A DNA stretch of 33,125 bases from a virus. A program made the translations under genes and the position numbers. Positions within the stretch are counted from its first letter, which is position 1; every line of letters starts with the position of its first letter. The stretch spans positions 1-33,125 of the IMG/VR virus record IMGVR_UViG_3300030061_001398; one strand, given 5' to 3'. The notes under the pieces are model-generated. The model worked only from the letters and a program-made list of their open reading frames with translations. It was not told the origin of the DNA and searched no databases. Shown here piece by piece: positions 23,620-30,555 of the stretch.

Positions 23620-23999
23620 TACGCGTATAAAAATGCAGTATAAGTTACATAAACCGCGTCAGCAACGATTGGTTGACGTCCTTGTCCACCAGCGTTTGGA
23701 TTTGGGTTTTGCGCAGTGTTAACTGGCTGTCCAACAGTTGATACAACTCCTCCTGGGTTTGCAGCTAAAGCAGCATTAAAAGCAGCTAATACGTCTCCTG
23801 CAGTAGCAGAAGCTGTATGAGTTATTTCTAATGTATTAAATCCAGCTCCTTGTCCAAAAAGAATAGTTGTTTTAGTAGTTGGGTTAGCAGTAGGATCACC
23901 ATCCTCACCTGGTCTTATACCGATGATTTTGTCAGTCGCTACTAAAATTTCTGGTGTATTAGCCACTCCAGATAGTGGGATCTTTAAAAATTTTGCCAT
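23619..23999 (-). CDS. Small virion-like protein behind a hexamer-repeat leader (126 aa)
   Basis: A 126-residue protein beginning MAKFLKIPLSG with a beta-rich first half (ILVATDKIIGIRPG, TKTTILFGQGAGFNTLEITH), an Ala-rich helix (residues 66-84) and a Gly/Asn/Pro-rich linker before YVTYTAFLYA. I remember short MAKFxKI proteins in marine phages, often next to structural genes, but no proven role. GC content (about 40% in places) and more C/G-ending codons than in neighbours suggest strong expression, as for the capsid gene. Its leader is a run of five perfect 6-base repeats directly before the start codon, which is unique in this window. Confidence 0.8.
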   Translation of the reverse strand: MAKFLKIPLSGVANTPEILVATDKIIGIRPGEDGDPTANPTTKTTILFGQGAGFNTLEITHTASATAGDVLAAFNAALAANPGGVVSTVGQPVNTAQNPNPNAGGQGRQPIVADAVYVTYTAFLYA

Positions 24000-24002
24000 T
24001 TT

Positions 24003-24032
24003 GTTAGTGTTAGTGTTAGTGTTAGTGTTAGT
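24003..24032. repeat. Five tandem copies of the hexamer GTTAGT in a gene leader
   Basis: Five exact GTTAGT copies occupy 24003-24032, with a partial copy beyond. On the minus strand this reads (ACTAAC)5, ending 3 bases before the ATG of the 126-residue gene. Slippage would change leader length in 6-base steps without touching the coding frame. Confidence 0.95.
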
Positions 24033-24064
24033 GTTTGGCTGAGGTTTTTACAGTCCTCTCTGTT

Positions 24065-24967
24065 TTAAGATTTATTAAGTATATCATTAATACTATCGTT
24101 TTGCTTTTGAAGATTTTTATTGTAAGCGTCAACTCGTTTATTGTAGTTTACGTTTACATTTCTTATAGAGTCAAGTGATTTATTGTACGAGTTAACATTT
24201 CTTGCATCAATAGCGTTAGCTTTGTCAGCTTGTTCTTGAGTGTTAAATTGTAAGTCTTTAATTCTATCTCTAAAACTATTTATTTTATCACTTCTTTCTT
24301 GCATCACCTGCTTTTGATCTTGACCTTTCTCGTTAATCAAACTGCTTGGGTCTGGTCTTTCTTGATTTAAAGGTGACATTCTAGATGATTGCGCATGTTT
24401 TGACAACCAAGAAGCATGTTTAGCTACTGGGTTATCATGCATTAGGTTGTATTTTTCTTGTTTTGCAGATTCCATTTCTGCAGGACTGTGTCCCATTTTG
24501 TTTGGTGAATAATTCATATTTATATCGCTTTTTACTGTTCCTTCTCCGCTAGCATTTCTAGTGTCGTAGTTTACATTCATTCCTTGCTTTTCAGCCTGGT
24601 TTACTGTTCTTTTTAAACGATTTAACCTTCTATCAAATTTACCTAGATGAGGATCGTTTGTTCCAAAAGTTGCTCTTGATTCATCAACCTTAGATTGTCT
24701 TCTATCTAATCTTTTTTTAATTCTTTTTTGTTTGTTTGATTCCATTTCAACTGGGGAAATATTTACTATTCTTCGGTTGGCTTTTTCTTGTGGTGTTAAT
24801 TTCTTATATGCTTTAATACTCTCATCATCATGTTGCTTCGAAACTTTTTTAAATTTTTTTAACTTTCTTTTATGCTTTCTTGAGCCATCGCCTTCTAATC
24901 CGCCTAGTTCAGCTAATTGCTTAGCGGTTTTAAGCATTTTTTTGCCTTTTCTTTCTATTTTTGACAT
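24065..24967 (-). CDS. Lys-rich basic protein with repeated SP.EMES motif (300 aa)
   Basis: I start this gene at the ATG at 24965-24967, 1 base after the stop of the 140-residue gene, giving 300 residues from MSKIERKGKKMLKTAK. A longer frame runs upstream to 25081 but overlaps the neighbour by 113 bases and its added part looks like a shadow. The protein is Lys/Arg rich and helical. It contains SPVEMESNKQ and SPAEMESAKQ, an internal repeat of a ten-residue motif, plus MSPLNQERPDP. The C-terminus is a coiled coil with Asn-rich repeats (NVNSYNKSLD, NVNYNKRVDAY). No known family is recognised. Basic charge and repeated tags suggest a virion internal or DNA-associated protein. Confidence 0.75.
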   Translation of the reverse strand: MSKIERKGKKMLKTAKQLAELGGLEGDGSRKHKRKLKKFKKVSKQHDDESIKAYKKLTPQEKANRRIVNISPVEMESNKQKRIKKRLDRRQSKVDESRATFGTNDPHLGKFDRRLNRLKRTVNQAEKQGMNVNYDTRNASGEGTVKSDINMNYSPNKMGHSPAEMESAKQEKYNLMHDNPVAKHASWLSKHAQSSRMSPLNQERPDPSSLINEKGQDQKQVMQERSDKINSFRDRIKDLQFNTQEQADKANAIDARNVNSYNKSLDSIRNVNVNYNKRVDAYNKNLQKQNDSINDILNKS

Positions 24968-24968
24968 T

Positions 24969-25391
24969 TTATTTGTTTTTATTTTTATTTTTAATGTACT
25001 CGTTTCTAAGTTTTTCAGCATATTTACCTCCGTCTTTTCCTTTACCACTAAGTCTATTTCTAAATTCAGTTTTTGTTTCACCTGGTCTTATATGCTCGTG
25101 TTTAGCCATTGCACCTGTTCTTTTGTGTTTAGCTGGAGAACCATGATGCTTTTTATCATACTTCATATCGCCTGCTAACTTAGAAATATGTTTTTCATCA
25201 GCAGTCATTTTTTCGTCACTGTGACCGTGCTTAGAGTCGTATAGCACGTCACGCTTTAAATAATCTATATGAGCCGCATCATCTTTTACTGCGTCTTTAT
25301 AGTCGTGACTAGTTACAGCTGTATGTGCGTGATCCATACAACATCTTGCGTTACCAGTATATTTTCCGTAATGTCCTTTTGAGTATCCCAT
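24969..25391 (-). CDS. His/Lys-rich small phage protein (140 aa)
   Basis: A 140-residue protein very rich in His, Lys and Asp: GYSKGHYGKYTGNARCCMDH, AHTAVTSHDYKDA, then EKMTADEKHISKLAGDMKYD and HHGSPAKHKRT. The Cys-Cys-Met-Asp-His segment and many His residues suggest metal binding. I recall relatives with TADEKHISKLAxDxKYD in other phage genomes, all without a known role. HGSPAK places it in the Ser-Pro-motif group of this cluster. It lies 15 bases after the 227-residue gene. Confidence 0.8.
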   Translation of the reverse strand: MGYSKGHYGKYTGNARCCMDHAHTAVTSHDYKDAVKDDAAHIDYLKRDVLYDSKHGHSDEKMTADEKHISKLAGDMKYDKKHHGSPAKHKRTGAMAKHEHIRPGETKTEFRNRLSGKGKDGGKYAEKLRNEYIKNKNKNK

Positions 25392-25406
25392 TTTTTTATT
25401 ATTTAT

Positions 25407-26090
25407 TTAACTGCAAACACCGTTTTTATAAGTACCACCAGCTAAAATACAATCTGTCATTTCTTGCTGTTGTTTGCTATTAGTATTTGATAGATTTTCA
25501 TCTGCTCGTTCTTTAATTCTTAAGTATTTATCATCTTCGCCTTTTCTTGCCTTTCTTTTGTCAGCTCTTTTTGCTTGGTAATTACCTATGTTTTCAGGAG
25601 TCATAGCCGCCTTAGCGCCAGATACTATACTATCTTGTAGTTTTTGAAAGTCTGCAGCATTAGATACGTAATGATAATCATCAGCGTTTTGATAACTACC
25701 GTGTAAAGGTGTACCGTAGTTTACTCCGCTAGTTTTTTTTTTATCAACTGGATCTTTTTTAGCCATCTCTGTAGAATCAACTTTAGTTTTGTTTTTCATA
25801 GCTTTTTTCTCTTCTACGTGTCTTGCGTCTGCAGCTTTAGCTTTTGCTAAAAGATCTGTTACTTTTTTATTATCATAATCATAATCACCTTGCTCAGCAT
25901 CTTTAGAAAGCTCTCTAGCTTGATCTCTAAATTTTTCTCCGTGCTTATGATTTGGTGATCCCTTCATCTCTGGTGCAGCTTCTATAGCTTTCTTTAAATG
26001 ATCTGGTAATCTATTTTGTTTACCTACTAATTTTTTTTGTATGGGGTTTTTACCACAGAATTTTTTACTAAATGGTGAACTATAACTCAT
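25407..26090 (-). CDS. Basic protein with N-terminal SPFSKKF motif (227 aa)
   Basis: A 227-residue, strongly charged protein starting MSYSSPFSKKFCGKNPIQKK. The rest is Lys/Asp/Ala rich and helical, with KKTSGVNYGTPLHGSYQNAD in the middle and a Cys-containing end (DCILAGGTYKNGVCS). The N-terminal Ser-Pro-Phe followed by lysines matches two neighbouring proteins, arguing for a shared signal. No enzymatic motif or membrane span is seen. It may be packaged in the virion with DNA, though I have only charge, repeats and context for this. Confidence 0.75.
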   Translation of the reverse strand: MSYSSPFSKKFCGKNPIQKKLVGKQNRLPDHLKKAIEAAPEMKGSPNHKHGEKFRDQARELSKDAEQGDYDYDNKKVTDLLAKAKAADARHVEEKKAMKNKTKVDSTEMAKKDPVDKKKTSGVNYGTPLHGSYQNADDYHYVSNAADFQKLQDSIVSGAKAAMTPENIGNYQAKRADKRKARKGEDDKYLRIKERADENLSNTNSKQQQEMTDCILAGGTYKNGVCS

Positions 26091-26101
26091 AATTTTTATT
26101 T

Positions 26102-26353
26102 TTAATCTTTAATTGGACGTTCAGCGTCGTCTGTTTTTTTCATTTGAATTTTACCGTTTACACATTCAAATTCATTTTTTTCTCTATTGTATTCTGCTAA
26201 ATTTTCCTCTGCACTAATTGGAACTTTTACTTTTTTATACTTTCCATCAACTTTTTTTAAAGTTTCTTTATTTTTTCTTCCAGTATAACCAGATTTAAAT
26301 TTATCCCAAGCTGCTGAGCATTTATCTTGCTTAAATGGTGATTTTGATCTCAT
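26102..26353 (-). CDS. Basic protein with N-terminal SPFKQ motif (83 aa)
   Basis: I choose the ATG at 26351-26353, giving MRSKSPFKQDKCSAAWDKFK. A longer frame begins at 26416 but overlaps the previous gene by 59 bases, while the chosen start follows its stop by 4 bases behind an A/T-rich stretch. The protein is Lys-rich (YTGRKNKETLKKVDGKYKKV) with two Cys. Its N-terminal SPFKQ pairs with SPLFKKF and SPFSKKF in neighbours. Function is unknown. Confidence 0.7.
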   Translation of the reverse strand: MRSKSPFKQDKCSAAWDKFKSGYTGRKNKETLKKVDGKYKKVKVPISAEENLAEYNREKNEFECVNGKIQMKKTDDAERPIKD

Positions 26354-26357
26354 ATTA

Positions 26358-26555
26358 TTATTTTCTTTTACAACCAAAGTTTTTAGCATAGTTAGCCATC
26401 TTAACAACTTCTTCACTATACTTTTTAGTATTTTTCATCACAGCACTAGCAGCGGAACAAGCATCTTTAAAACCGTTCTTTTTTGCCCAAGCTGTAAATT
26501 TACCTTTGTTTTTCTCTTTTATTTCAGGAAACTTTTTAAATAATGGGCTAAACAT
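26358..26555 (-). CDS. Small KGKFTAWAKK-type phage protein (65 aa)
   Basis: A 65-residue basic protein: MFSPLFKKFPEIKEKNK, then GKFTAWAKKNGFKDACSAAS and a C-terminal ANYAKNFGCKRK. I recall the pattern KGKFTxxAKKxGF followed by KxxxxAxFAxN as a very common tiny protein in phages of several hosts, often beside structural genes, with no accepted function. Here it is fused to an N-terminal SPLFKKF tag. Its start overlaps the stop of the next upstream gene by 1 base. Confidence 0.8.
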   Translation of the reverse strand: MFSPLFKKFPEIKEKNKGKFTAWAKKNGFKDACSAASAVMKNTKKYSEEVVKMANYAKNFGCKRK

Positions 26556-26776
26556 TAGTAAGCTCCTCCTCCTTTACTGCATTTAGTTATAGGCATACCT
26601 TTGTAGTATGTTTTAGCTTTTAAAACCTGCATACCTGTTATACCTGAGCTAGAACCTACGCCGTGTGGTCTTCCAGTTTGATCTAATGGTCCGTCCCATA
26701 TAGCGTTTTCACCTACAACACCATGGGCATTTTTAGACGCCATTGTTTTATCGTAATTTGGATCTGTTTTGTGCAT
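26555..26776 (-). CDS. Small Gly/Lys protein of unknown function (73 aa)
   Basis: A 73-residue protein: MHKTDPNYDKTMASKNAHGV, GENAIWDGPLDQTGRPHGVG, then SSSGITGMQVLKAKTYYKGM and a Gly-rich end. No domain is recognised and no membrane or catalytic feature is seen. It lies 4 bases after the 282-residue basic protein gene and overlaps the KGKFT-type gene by 1 base. It is real by operon spacing and composition; function is unknown. Confidence 0.7.
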   Translation of the reverse strand: MHKTDPNYDKTMASKNAHGVVGENAIWDGPLDQTGRPHGVGSSSGITGMQVLKAKTYYKGMPITKCSKGGGAY

Positions 26777-26780
26777 AATT

Positions 26781-27629
26781 TTATTTTTTATTTTTTATAC
26801 TATAAAAGTTTTTACCTTGAGACACACTGTCTCTTTTTATAGCCATTGTTTTCATTTGTTCAATGTAATTATTATTCATTTCTCCTGATCTTTTCATTTT
26901 TCTTCTTTGCTTTGGAGTTATAACAATTCTATCTTTTGTATCTCGTGGATCAGCTGAACCACCATCAAGACTTAAACCAGCTACATAGTTTCCACTATTT
27001 TTATCTTTTTCAAATTCATAAGTTTGCTCTCCAATTATATTTTGATTAAAAGGAGTAGGAAAAGTATTAGGCGCGCTAACCGCATTTTGTCTCATCTGCA
27101 TATCTCCAAACATGTTATTAGCAGCAGCCATGGTTGATGGATTAAAAACAGGCTTAGACATACCCATTACGTTAGACGGCTGAGGAGGCATATTAGACAT
27201 TTGAGTTTGCGTAGGCATACCAGTTATTGGATCTACCATACTAAAAGCACTTGCTGTTTTTTTAACACCTTCTACCGCTTTTTTAATATTTCCACTTTTT
27301 ACAGCATTAACAGTATTAATAGTACCTTCTACAGCTCTACCAACTCTACTGTCTCTTACTTTTTCTACAGTTTCTTTTACTTTTTTAACAGTTCTTTTTA
27401 CGCCTCTTTTGCCCTCTGCTCTTTGCTTTTTTCTTTCAGCTCTTGCAGCTTGTCTTTTTTCTTTACCGCTTTTACCTTGTTTAGCTTTTTTTACGTCAGC
27501 TCTGTTTTTTTGTCTGCGTTCTTTACCTGTCATAGTAGCGGGTGTCTTTTTATTGTCAGGGTGTCCTTTACCACCATCTGCTTTGTCAGCGTGTACTGCT
27601 TTGCGTTGTGCGTCGCTTGCGTATCCCAT
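26781..27629 (-). CDS. Highly basic Lys/Arg-rich protein, possible DNA-binding virion protein (282 aa)
   Basis: A 282-residue protein. Residues 1-110 are extremely basic, with runs of Lys, Arg and Ala (KKTPATMTGKERRQKNRADV, AARAERKKQRAEGKRGVKRT). Residues 110-150 form a helix, and 150-210 are Met/Pro/Asn/Gln rich and disordered. Then DRIVITPKQRRKMKRSGEMN and a basic tail follow. The N-terminal part resembles histone-tail or nucleoid-protein composition, so it could condense DNA in the head, or compact host DNA. The reverse strand here also shows long frames, but they are Ser/Phe-rich shadows. The gene lies 2 bases after the winged-helix gene, so it belongs to the chaperonin operon. Confidence 0.75.
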   Translation of the reverse strand: MGYASDAQRKAVHADKADGGKGHPDNKKTPATMTGKERRQKNRADVKKAKQGKSGKEKRQAARAERKKQRAEGKRGVKRTVKKVKETVEKVRDSRVGRAVEGTINTVNAVKSGNIKKAVEGVKKTASAFSMVDPITGMPTQTQMSNMPPQPSNVMGMSKPVFNPSTMAAANNMFGDMQMRQNAVSAPNTFPTPFNQNIIGEQTYEFEKDKNSGNYVAGLSLDGGSADPRDTKDRIVITPKQRRKMKRSGEMNNNYIEQMKTMAIKRDSVSQGKNFYSIKNKK

Positions 27630-27631
27630 AA

Positions 27632-28078
27632 TTATCTGTATTTGTCTTTGTTTACGTTTTCAATAGCTTTTGATAAAACTTTATCTGTATAACTTTTACC
27701 AGCCATTAATTTATTTCTTCTAACACTTGTTGGTAAATCTTCTTCACCAAGCATTATTCTATATATTCTTTTTATAAGTTGTTTACCTTTAAATGATAAC
27801 TGGTATAAATTATGTTTTTGAGTTGATCTATTTCTTTTTCTCCATATAACAACCCAATCATTGTCTATTAACTTAGCCCAGCGCCTTGTATCCCAACTAT
27901 AAGAATATGTACCTTGTTTAAAATCTTTTATACTAAATAATCCTACACAATCTAAATAAATTAATAACTCTAAATCAGCATCATTTAAATTATTATTTTT
28001 ACAAGCCCATTTTCTTATTATTCTGTAATGCTTTAATAGGTTTAATTCTTTAATGTCACTAGCACTTAAACCTCTCAT
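27632..28078 (-). CDS. Winged-helix DNA-binding protein (MarR-like)
   Basis: A 148-residue protein. Residues 13-105 look like a winged helix: helix LLKHYRIIRKWACKNNN, the LNDADLELLIYLDCVGLFSI helix pair, a basic recognition region (YSYSWDTRRWAKLIDND) and a wing WVVIWRKRNRSTQKHNLYQL followed by SFKGKQLIKRIYRIML. The LTxxG/SxKG segment after the wing is usual in MarR-type folds. The C-terminus is basic and helical. The start overlaps the groES stop by 4 bases (ATGA type). It may regulate late genes or act as a structural DNA-binding protein; no operator is evident. Confidence 0.7.
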   Translation of the reverse strand: MRGLSASDIKELNLLKHYRIIRKWACKNNNLNDADLELLIYLDCVGLFSIKDFKQGTYSYSWDTRRWAKLIDNDWVVIWRKRNRSTQKHNLYQLSFKGKQLIKRIYRIMLGEEDLPTSVRRNKLMAGKSYTDKVLSKAIENVNKDKYR

Positions 28079-28335
28079 GTCACTACAACTACATCTTGTA
28101 CTTTTATAACTCTATAAGATTTTTTATCTATTTCAATTTTGTGACCAGCGTGTCTATCATAAAATATAATATCGTTTTCATTAACACCTTCAACTTCTGT
28201 ACCTACAGATATTACAGTTGCTTGAACGTATCTTATGTCTTCACGTTGGTTTTCTGCAAGAAGTAAACCACCTTTTGTTTTAGTAGTGCCTTCTTTTGTT
28301 TTACTTATTATTAAGTTTCTACCTATTGCCTTCAT
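28075..28335 (-). CDS. groES: GroES-type co-chaperonin
   Basis: An 86-residue protein that reads as chaperonin-10: MKAIGRNLIISKT, the mobile loop TKTKGGLLLA (hydrophobic LLL in place of bacterial IVL), ATVISVGTEVEG, NENDIIFYDRHAGHKIEIDK and YRVIKVQDVVVV. The usual length is about 95 residues, so this is slightly short, missing some of the roof. It overlaps the end of groEL by 17 bases, in the reverse order to bacterial operons, where groES comes first. It would cap the phage GroEL and host GroEL during folding of virion proteins. It is also coupled to the winged-helix gene downstream by a 4-base overlap. Confidence 0.9.
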   Translation of the reverse strand: MKAIGRNLIISKTKEGTTKTKGGLLLAENQREDIRYVQATVISVGTEVEGVNENDIIFYDRHAGHKIEIDKKSYRVIKVQDVVVVT

Positions 28336-29875
28336 CTATACGTAAATTATTGATTACACAATCAGTAGATAATATTGTTGTTGCTACAGAAGCTGCATTT
28401 TGAAGAGCGCTTTTAGTAACTAATAATGGATCAATTATACCACTATCAATCATATTTACCATATTTCCTGTAACTACATCAATACCATGACCATCTTTAC
28501 TGGCTATTTTATAACCTTCATAACCAGCGTTGTCTAATATTGTTTTATAAGGTGCTAATATGGCTTTACCTAAAACTCTTTCGCCTGCATTTATTTCTTT
28601 CATTTTTAACGCAGCGTTTAGTAAAGCAACACCACCACCTGAAACTATGCCTTCTTTAACTGCAGCTTTAGTAGCACAGATAGCGTCTTCGACTCTATCC
28701 ATTTTTTCTTTTAATTCAATTTCAGAGTTAGCGCCTACTTTGACTATAGCTATTTTAGCAGCTAACATTGCTAGTCTTTTTTCTAGTCTTACAACTAAAT
28801 TAGGATTTTTTTCTTTTAGTACTTTTTGTTTTATATCTTCAATTATAGCTTTTATTTCTTCGGATGCTTCAGCTACTTGAATTATAGTACTATCGTGTGT
28901 TGTAACACTTTTTAAACATGTACCTAAATGATCGATTTGTATCATATCCATGTCGTCACCTAAGTCTTCATTTATTATTGTAGCGCCTGTTAACATAGAT
29001 AAATCTTGCAGCATTTGCTGTTTATTTATTCCATATGTTGGAGCGTCGATAACATTTACTTTTATGTTACCTTTCATTTTATTCATTGCTAGAGCTGATA
29101 AAACACCTTGTTCTAAATCGCCTATAATAAGCAAAGGTTTGTTGTTTTTTATTACGTACTCTAGCACTGACTGAATCTGTCTAATAGTATCTACAGGAGA
29201 TTCAATTAATAACACTAGTGGATTTTCTAGTTCAGCAGCTTTGCTTTGTTTATTAGTTATAAAATGAGAATTTTTTAATCCTTTATCATATTGAACACCA
29301 TCTATAACTTCAAAACAAGTATTACCATCGGCAGCTGTTTCCATCATTACAACACCTGTGTTATCTACAGATTTAAAAGCATCGGCAATAATTTTACCAA
29401 GTTCTTTATCATTGTTTGTAGATATTGCTGCTACTTGTTCTAGCATATCATCTTTTACAGGTACTGAAACTGATTCTAAATATTTTATTACTTTTCCAAC
29501 ACCGCTACTAATACCTTCTTTTAATTCTCTTGAATTAGTTTTGTCTTGCTCTTTGTAAGCGTAGTATAATATAGCATGTGCTAATACAGTTGCAGTAGTT
29601 GTGCCGTCTCCAGCTTCTCTAACTGTTTTACGAGCTGCTTCTTTTAAAAGTGTAGCGCCCATGTTTTCAACAGGGTTTCTCAAAATAACTGAGTCGGCAA
29701 CTGTTACGCCGTCTTTAGTAATAATTGGTTTACCTGTATTGTCTTCTAACATCACACATTTACCGCTAGCTCCAAGTGTGGAGCTAACAGCATTTGTGAG
29801 TTTTGTTATACCTTTAAATACTTCTTCCCTAGCTTTGTCACCAAAGTTAAGGTTTTTGACTATTAAGTCTGACAT
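28319..29875 (-). CDS. groEL: GroEL-type chaperonin
   Basis: A 518-residue group I chaperonin. ATPase motifs are present: TKDGVTVA with Asp55, AGDGTTTATVLA with Asp90, and RVEDAICATKAAVKEG with Asp397, matching Escherichia coli Asp52, Asp87 and Asp398. The end IIDPLLVTKSALQNAASVAT is typical. The apical domain is present (KPLLIIGDLEQG, MLQDLSMLTGATII). Unlike most bacterial GroEL it lacks the Gly-Gly-Met tail and ends NNLRIDEGNR. The apical segment DRGYLSPYFI of E. coli is DKGLKNSHFI here, so two of three aromatic substrate-binding residues are changed. It likely folds capsid or tail proteins. The leader holds a 20-base element shared with the 82-residue gene. Confidence 0.97.
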   Translation of the reverse strand: MSDLIVKNLNFGDKAREEVFKGITKLTNAVSSTLGASGKCVMLEDNTGKPIITKDGVTVADSVILRNPVENMGATLLKEAARKTVREAGDGTTTATVLAHAILYYAYKEQDKTNSRELKEGISSGVGKVIKYLESVSVPVKDDMLEQVAAISTNNDKELGKIIADAFKSVDNTGVVMMETAADGNTCFEVIDGVQYDKGLKNSHFITNKQSKAAELENPLVLLIESPVDTIRQIQSVLEYVIKNNKPLLIIGDLEQGVLSALAMNKMKGNIKVNVIDAPTYGINKQQMLQDLSMLTGATIINEDLGDDMDMIQIDHLGTCLKSVTTHDSTIIQVAEASEEIKAIIEDIKQKVLKEKNPNLVVRLEKRLAMLAAKIAIVKVGANSEIELKEKMDRVEDAICATKAAVKEGIVSGGGVALLNAALKMKEINAGERVLGKAILAPYKTILDNAGYEGYKIASKDGHGIDVVTGNMVNMIDSGIIDPLLVTKSALQNAASVATTILSTDCVINNLRIDEGNR

Positions 29876-29879
29876 AATT

Positions 29880-29899
29880 TAATTTGATTTAATTTAATT
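29880..29899 (-). promoter_or_regulatory. 20-base A/T leader element before groEL
   Basis: This copy is identical to 21858-21877. It lies in the 32-base gap between groEL and the upstream gene, 4 bases from the start codon. No Shine-Dalgarno sequence is visible, so the element is a candidate for setting translation of groEL. Confidence 0.6.
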
Positions 29900-29907
29900 T
29901 ACTTTTA

Positions 29908-30222
29908 CTATTTAAAAGTCTTAACGACTTGTGGTCCGCGAATATGAGCTAATTTTTTCTCATAGTGGTTGATTGAAGCATCTATCGCTTGTTCAGCACC
30001 TTCAATTGTTTCACGTCTCGTTACGTCGATCCATGTATCTTCTGAATCTGGATCTAGGTATTCTGTTTGGTAGAAACCATTTGGTAATTGCACTATTCTC
30101 CAGTTTTTCTTTTGAACAACGTGTTCCCATAGTTTTTTGGCTTCTTCGGTTATTTGTGGTTGACTAGTCCACGAATTAGTCTGGTAATAAAATGTCATGG
30201 TTTTGGTTTTTAAGTTAGACAT
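29908..30222 (-). CDS. Conserved small phage protein (104 aa)
   Basis: A 104-residue protein: MTFYYQTNSWTSQPQITEEA, KLWEHVVQKKNWRIVQLPNG, FYQTEYLDPDSEDTWIDVTR and ETIEGAEQAIDASINHYEKK. It has an alpha/beta pattern rich in Trp and acidic residues, with a basic C-terminus. I recall close relatives in marine phages, without a known role. Two starts are possible, at 30222 or at 30198 (Met9); the second Met follows an A/C-rich stretch and may be the true one. A 5-bp hairpin lies just upstream. Confidence 0.75.
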   Translation of the reverse strand: MSNLKTKTMTFYYQTNSWTSQPQITEEAKKLWEHVVQKKNWRIVQLPNGFYQTEYLDPDSEDTWIDVTRRETIEGAEQAIDASINHYEKKLAHIRGPQVVKTFK

Positions 30223-30279
30223 TGGTTTTGCTCTTCACCGAGCAGGTATATGTTTATTATCACTGGTTTTTCACCATAT

Positions 30280-30549
30280 TTACTCTTCTCTTAATTCTTC
30301 TCTTATTTCGTTTTTAAGTCTAGTTATATTTCCATATAAACTAGTTTTAATAAAGCTTATATAATCTTCATCTCTTATTTCAGGAAAACCTGTAAATTCA
30401 CCGTGTATTTCTATAGGTGTTGAGTTTAACCAGCCAGATCTATTAGCTACTCTACCTGTGGTTGATCCAGTTAATATCCACTGTATTTCATATTTAAAGT
30501 TTTTACCTTCGCGTATTGTAACACAATTATAACCCCATCTAAATTCCAT
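30280..30549 (-). CDS. Small protein of unknown function (89 aa)
   Basis: An 89-residue protein: MEFRWGYNCVTIREGKNFKY, EIQWILTGSTTGRVANRSGW, FTGFPEIRDEDYISFIKTSL and a Glu/Arg-rich helical end. No family is recognised. It has a beta-rich first half and a charged helix at the end, without membrane segment or motif. It lies 6 bases after the collagen-like gene, and 57 bases separate it from the next gene. It may accompany the fibres, but this is position only. Confidence 0.7.
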   Translation of the reverse strand: MEFRWGYNCVTIREGKNFKYEIQWILTGSTTGRVANRSGWLNSTPIEIHGEFTGFPEIRDEDYISFIKTSLYGNITRLKNEIREELREE

Positions 30550-30555
30550 AATATA

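Noticed and set aside
24036-24060. Terminator after the 300-residue basic gene
   Set aside because: Only a 4-bp GAGG/CCTC stem with a 10-base loop could be drawn, and no T run follows on the minus strand.
24968-25081. A 38-residue N-terminal extension of the 300-residue basic protein
   Set aside because: It would overlap the 140-residue gene by 113 bases, while the ATG at 24967 fits the stop of that gene exactly and the extension reads as a frame shadow.
27201-27692. Plus-strand open frames opposite the Lys-rich genes and elsewhere
   Set aside because: They are Ser, Phe and Cys-rich complements of Lys/Arg/Glu-rich genes and have no operon-like spacing.
30229-30244. 5-bp hairpin TGCTC/GAGCA just upstream of the 104-residue gene
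   Set aside because: The stem is short and lacks a T run, so it could easily be chance.
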